NCBI GenBank assembly: GCA_019930625.1
Contig: CP082844.1
Span: 1,178,001-1,242,000, forward strand
Direction of reading: 5' to 3'
Source: Nocardia asteroides
GTDB taxonomy: Bacteria > Actinomycetota > Actinomycetes > Mycobacteriales > Mycobacteriaceae
DNA: 64,000 nt
Position numbers and translations under genes: made by a program. This document shows, one piece after another, positions 62,028 through 64,000 of this stretch (positions are counted from its first letter, which is position 1; each line of letters opens with the position of its first letter). The notes under the pieces were generated by a model. It was not told the DNA's origin. It did no database searches and saw only the letters and a list, made by a program, of their open reading frames with translations.

Positions 62028-62231
62028 GAATCGCACGATACGCCCGGTGCGATCCGCTGTCGCGAGCACCCGTGGGCGGCGCCGGACCCTCGTCCCGGCT
62101 CTCTGGGACAGCCGCCGCGCGCGACCCGCCGACAAGACACGTCATCCGACTGATAACGGTGTGTGAAATCTCACCTCCACCCCCGCGCGAAGGCGCATAC
62201 TCCGACTAGGCGAGACCCGCTGGGGGACAGG

Positions 62232-63014
62232 ATGACCGATCCGCACATCGACATCTCGCTGGCCAGAGCCGCCGACTTCGAGTCGTGGGTGGCGGTGCTG
62301 CTGTCGGACTGGTGGCCGGTGCTCACCGACGGCCTGCCCACGCCCGCGGCCGCGTTGCGGATCTGGTACGACGCCGACGGCGGCTGGGAAAACATCAGCG
62401 TGGAGTTCGTCGCACGGCAGGCGGCCGAGCCGCAGGTTATGCCCTGCGCGCACGTTGCCTTTGCCACCCTCGGCATCTATCCCGACGAGCCCGAATGGGC
62501 GCGCAGCCGGGGCACCCACCTGGTCGGCGGCACCGAGGACGTCCTCGTCCAGCTGCGTTTCTCCGACACCCGCACCGTCTTCGTCGGCCTGCGCAGCAGG
62601 CCGTGTCCAGTCGCTCCGGAGGCGGGCCGACGGCTGCTGGCCGCGGCCGAGGCGACCTTGCCGTTCCCGAACACCTCCACCGGACCGTTGGACGTGCGGG
62701 TGGCCCGCAACAGCGCGCGGCATGCCCTCGCCGAGCACAGCGCGCGAATTTCCACCCCGGCCGATCCGTTGCAGCTGGGACCGCCGCAGCGAGTCGCCGA
62801 CATCGGCTGGGCCTTCATCTTCCCTTGGTCGACCACGTCCTGGTACACCGAGGGCGCCGTCCCCACGTTCCCGCCGGGCACCCGAGGGCCGATCGTGGTC
62901 GTCAAGGACACTGGACACACCTGGCTGCTGGACAGCCTGCGCAACTACGACGCGCAGCTGGCCGCGTACGCGCGCGAGCACGGGTACCGTGCCCCGGTCG
63001 AGCAGGCGCGATGA
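62232..63014 (+). CDS. hypothetical protein with YrhB-like C-terminal domain
   Basis: 260 residues, ATG at 62232 after GGGGGAC. The N-terminal half has Trp-rich SDWWPVLTDGLPTPAAALRI and ENISVEFVARQAAEPQVMPC. The C-terminal about 65 residues, IGWAFIFPWSTTSWYTEGAV and GPIVVVKDTGHTWLLDSLRN, look like the YrhB/Imm35 immunity-like domain. Cytosolic. Role unknown; the domain guess is weak. It is followed by a Sel1 gene on the same strand, 46 nt on. Confidence 0.7.
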   Translation: MTDPHIDISLARAADFESWVAVLLSDWWPVLTDGLPTPAAALRIWYDADGGWENISVEFVARQAAEPQVMPCAHVAFATLGIYPDEPEWARSRGTHLVGGTEDVLVQLRFSDTRTVFVGLRSRPCPVAPEAGRRLLAAAEATLPFPNTSTGPLDVRVARNSARHALAEHSARISTPADPLQLGPPQRVADIGWAFIFPWSTTSWYTEGAVPTFPPGTRGPIVVVKDTGHTWLLDSLRNYDAQLAAYAREHGYRAPVEQAR

Positions 63015-63060
63015 TGGGGAGCGTGATTGTCGCGGAGTGTCGCGAGGCGAGGGTGCTGAG

Positions 63061-63870
63061 ATGACCGAGCCGCCGAGTGAGGTCGAACTGCTCGCCATGC
63101 AACGGCGCGCCGAGGCGCTGTGGGACGCGGGCGACGCCGCGGGCGCCGAGCATTGGCTGCGCCGGGCCGCCGCGGGCGGCAGCGTGCCCGCGATGGGGAT
63201 GCTGGGCGCGCTGCTGGGAGCCGACGGCCGGCTCGGCGAGGGGATCCGCTGGCTGGAGGACGCCGCCGCGCGCGGCAACGAGCCCGCGGGGGTGCAGCTG
63301 GGCCTGCTGCACGTGGAACGTGGAAATCTCGATGAAGCCGAGCGCTGGCTGCGTCCCGCCGCCGATCGGGGATTGCCCGAAGCGCTCTGCAACATGGGCG
63401 TTCTCGCCAATCGGCGCGGCCGGGACGACGAGGCCGAGCAGTGGTACGAACGCGCGGTCCGTGCCGGAAACCCTACGGCCATGCGCAGTCTCGGCCTGCA
63501 CCTGGCGCGCCGCGGCGAAACCGACCGCGCGATGGAACTGCTCACCGAGGCCGCGCGCCGCGGAAGAACCGACGCGTTGGCGGTGCTGGGTGCCCTGCAT
63601 CTGGACCGGGGAGAACGGATCGAGGGTGAGCGCTGGCTGCGCAAGGGCGCCGAAGCGGGCGACCCGGACTCGATGTTCCACCTCGCACTATTGCTGCGCG
63701 CGTCGAATACGCCGTATCTGGCAGGTGATCTCACCGATCCCGAGGTGCTGCGAACCGCCGCCGCCATCGCGACCGGCCGCACGCCCGCGCAGCGGGAAGC
63801 ACGGCAGTGGCTCGAACGTGCCGCCGCACTGGGACATCCACAGTCGCTGCGGTTGCTGCACGATCTGTGA
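63061..63870 (+). CDS. Sel1-like/TPR repeat protein
   Basis: 269 residues, ATG at 63061. About six Sel1-type repeats: AEHWLRRAAAGGSVPAMGML, IRWLEDAAARGNEPAGVQLG, ERWLRPAADRGLPEALCNMG, EQWYERAVRAGNPTAMRSLG, then ALAVLGALHLDRGERIEGE and a last one WLERAAALGHPQSLRLLHDL. A cytosolic scaffold for protein interactions; partner unknown. Same strand as the gene before, probably one transcript. Confidence 0.88.
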   Translation: MTEPPSEVELLAMQRRAEALWDAGDAAGAEHWLRRAAAGGSVPAMGMLGALLGADGRLGEGIRWLEDAAARGNEPAGVQLGLLHVERGNLDEAERWLRPAADRGLPEALCNMGVLANRRGRDDEAEQWYERAVRAGNPTAMRSLGLHLARRGETDRAMELLTEAARRGRTDALAVLGALHLDRGERIEGERWLRKGAEAGDPDSMFHLALLLRASNTPYLAGDLTDPEVLRTAAAIATGRTPAQREARQWLERAAALGHPQSLRLLHDL

Positions 63871-63934
63871 ACCCACCCGCTGCGGCTCGAAAACCTTTGT
63901 GGCCAGCGAAGTTTGTCGGTACCCGAAGGTAGAA

Positions 63935-63950
63935 TCGAAGGTACGTTCGA
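63935..63950 (+). promoter_or_regulatory. LexA-type SOS box
   Basis: TCGAAGGTACGTTCGA has the form TCGAAC-N4-GTTCGA of actinobacterial SOS boxes, with one change (C to G in the left arm). It lies 41 bp before the start of the gene that leaves the window, so that gene is probably DNA-damage inducible. Confidence 0.7.
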
Positions 63951-63990
63951 GGGGGCTCGCCTGCCCCCGATCGCCACGGGAGGGATGCCA

Positions 63991-64000
63991 ATGCGCACAC
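63991..64000 (+). CDS. start of a gene cut by the window end
   Basis: ATG at 63991 follows GGGAGGG by seven bases; only M-R-T can be read (ATG at 63985 would give M-P-M-R-T). The upstream SOS box and the nearness to hemB recall the 13E12 (DUF222/HNH endonuclease) genes of M. tuberculosis such as Rv0515, many of which are LexA-controlled. This identity is a guess from context. Confidence 0.4.

Overview
The window is high-GC actinobacterial DNA, almost certainly from Nocardia or a close mycolic-acid relative. Evidence: a fused HadA/HadB mycolate dehydratase next to secE-nusG-rplK-rplA, the full menaquinone pathway style of Mycobacteriales (MenA, MenB, MenD, MenE, MenG, MenJ), Cds1, BldC, an LppU-type lipoprotein, and gene order that follows the M. 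tuberculosis Rv0512-Rv0641 neighbourhood with many insertions. All statements on families come from reading the proteins; no database search was run.

Layout. 0.3-5.3 kb: ribosomal protein/translocase genes rplA, rplK, nusG, secE, tRNA-Trp, the fused hadAB, rpmG, tRNA-Met and tRNA-Thr, all on the minus strand. 5.9-15 kb: tRNA-Tyr, yajQ, a deletion scar joining a hemerythrin remnant to a MarR remnant, htpX, a polyprenyl diphosphate synthase, menJ, AraC and VOC genes, DUF2505 and DUF3592 proteins, the mannosyltransferase mgtA and menG. 15-19.2 kb: one 4.2 kb gene fusing an assimilatory nitrate reductase to a CysJ-like flavoprotein reductase. 19.2-25.5 kb: small regulators with paired enzymes, ending in menD. 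25.5-30.4 kb: dispersed repeats, DUF6918, a thioesterase, menB, VOC, menE. 30.5-40 kb: a DrrAB-like ABC exporter, a giant SARP/NB-ARC regulator, menA, an HTH/Clp-N pair, and cds1. 40-45 kb: bldC, small membrane and secreted proteins, a double GNAT enzyme and a Uma2 endonuclease. 51.5-62 kb: the hemB/hemL/cytochrome c maturation block. 62-64 kb: two cytosolic proteins and the start of a gene behind a LexA-type SOS box.

The most interesting part is 45,221-51,459. It is an about 6.2 kb integrated island bounded by two 56-bp direct copies of the 3' end of ccsA, which encode identical residues with six synonymous differences. Next to the right copy lies a scrambled tyrosine integrase. The island carries an overlapping two-gene module, an AT-richer Abi/DRT-like reverse transcriptase split by one in-frame amber codon, a long leader with a 31-bp G/C-run hairpin upstream of it, two inverted copies of a small palindromic element that bracket the RT unit, a PP2C phosphatase and a frameshifted partner regulator. 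The RT plus structured leader is the best candidate here for an undescribed (probably anti-phage) system.

A second theme is short repeats. Elements of 72-81 bp sit exactly at the start codons of secE, the polyprenyl synthase, menE and the ABC permease, bounded by RTGAG. This is the behaviour of mycobacterial MIRUs. There are also a 24-bp repeat inside resB, a 105-bp tandem repeat at 41.2 kb, and a dispersed repeat family at 25.8, 26.1, 27.5 and 30.5 kb.
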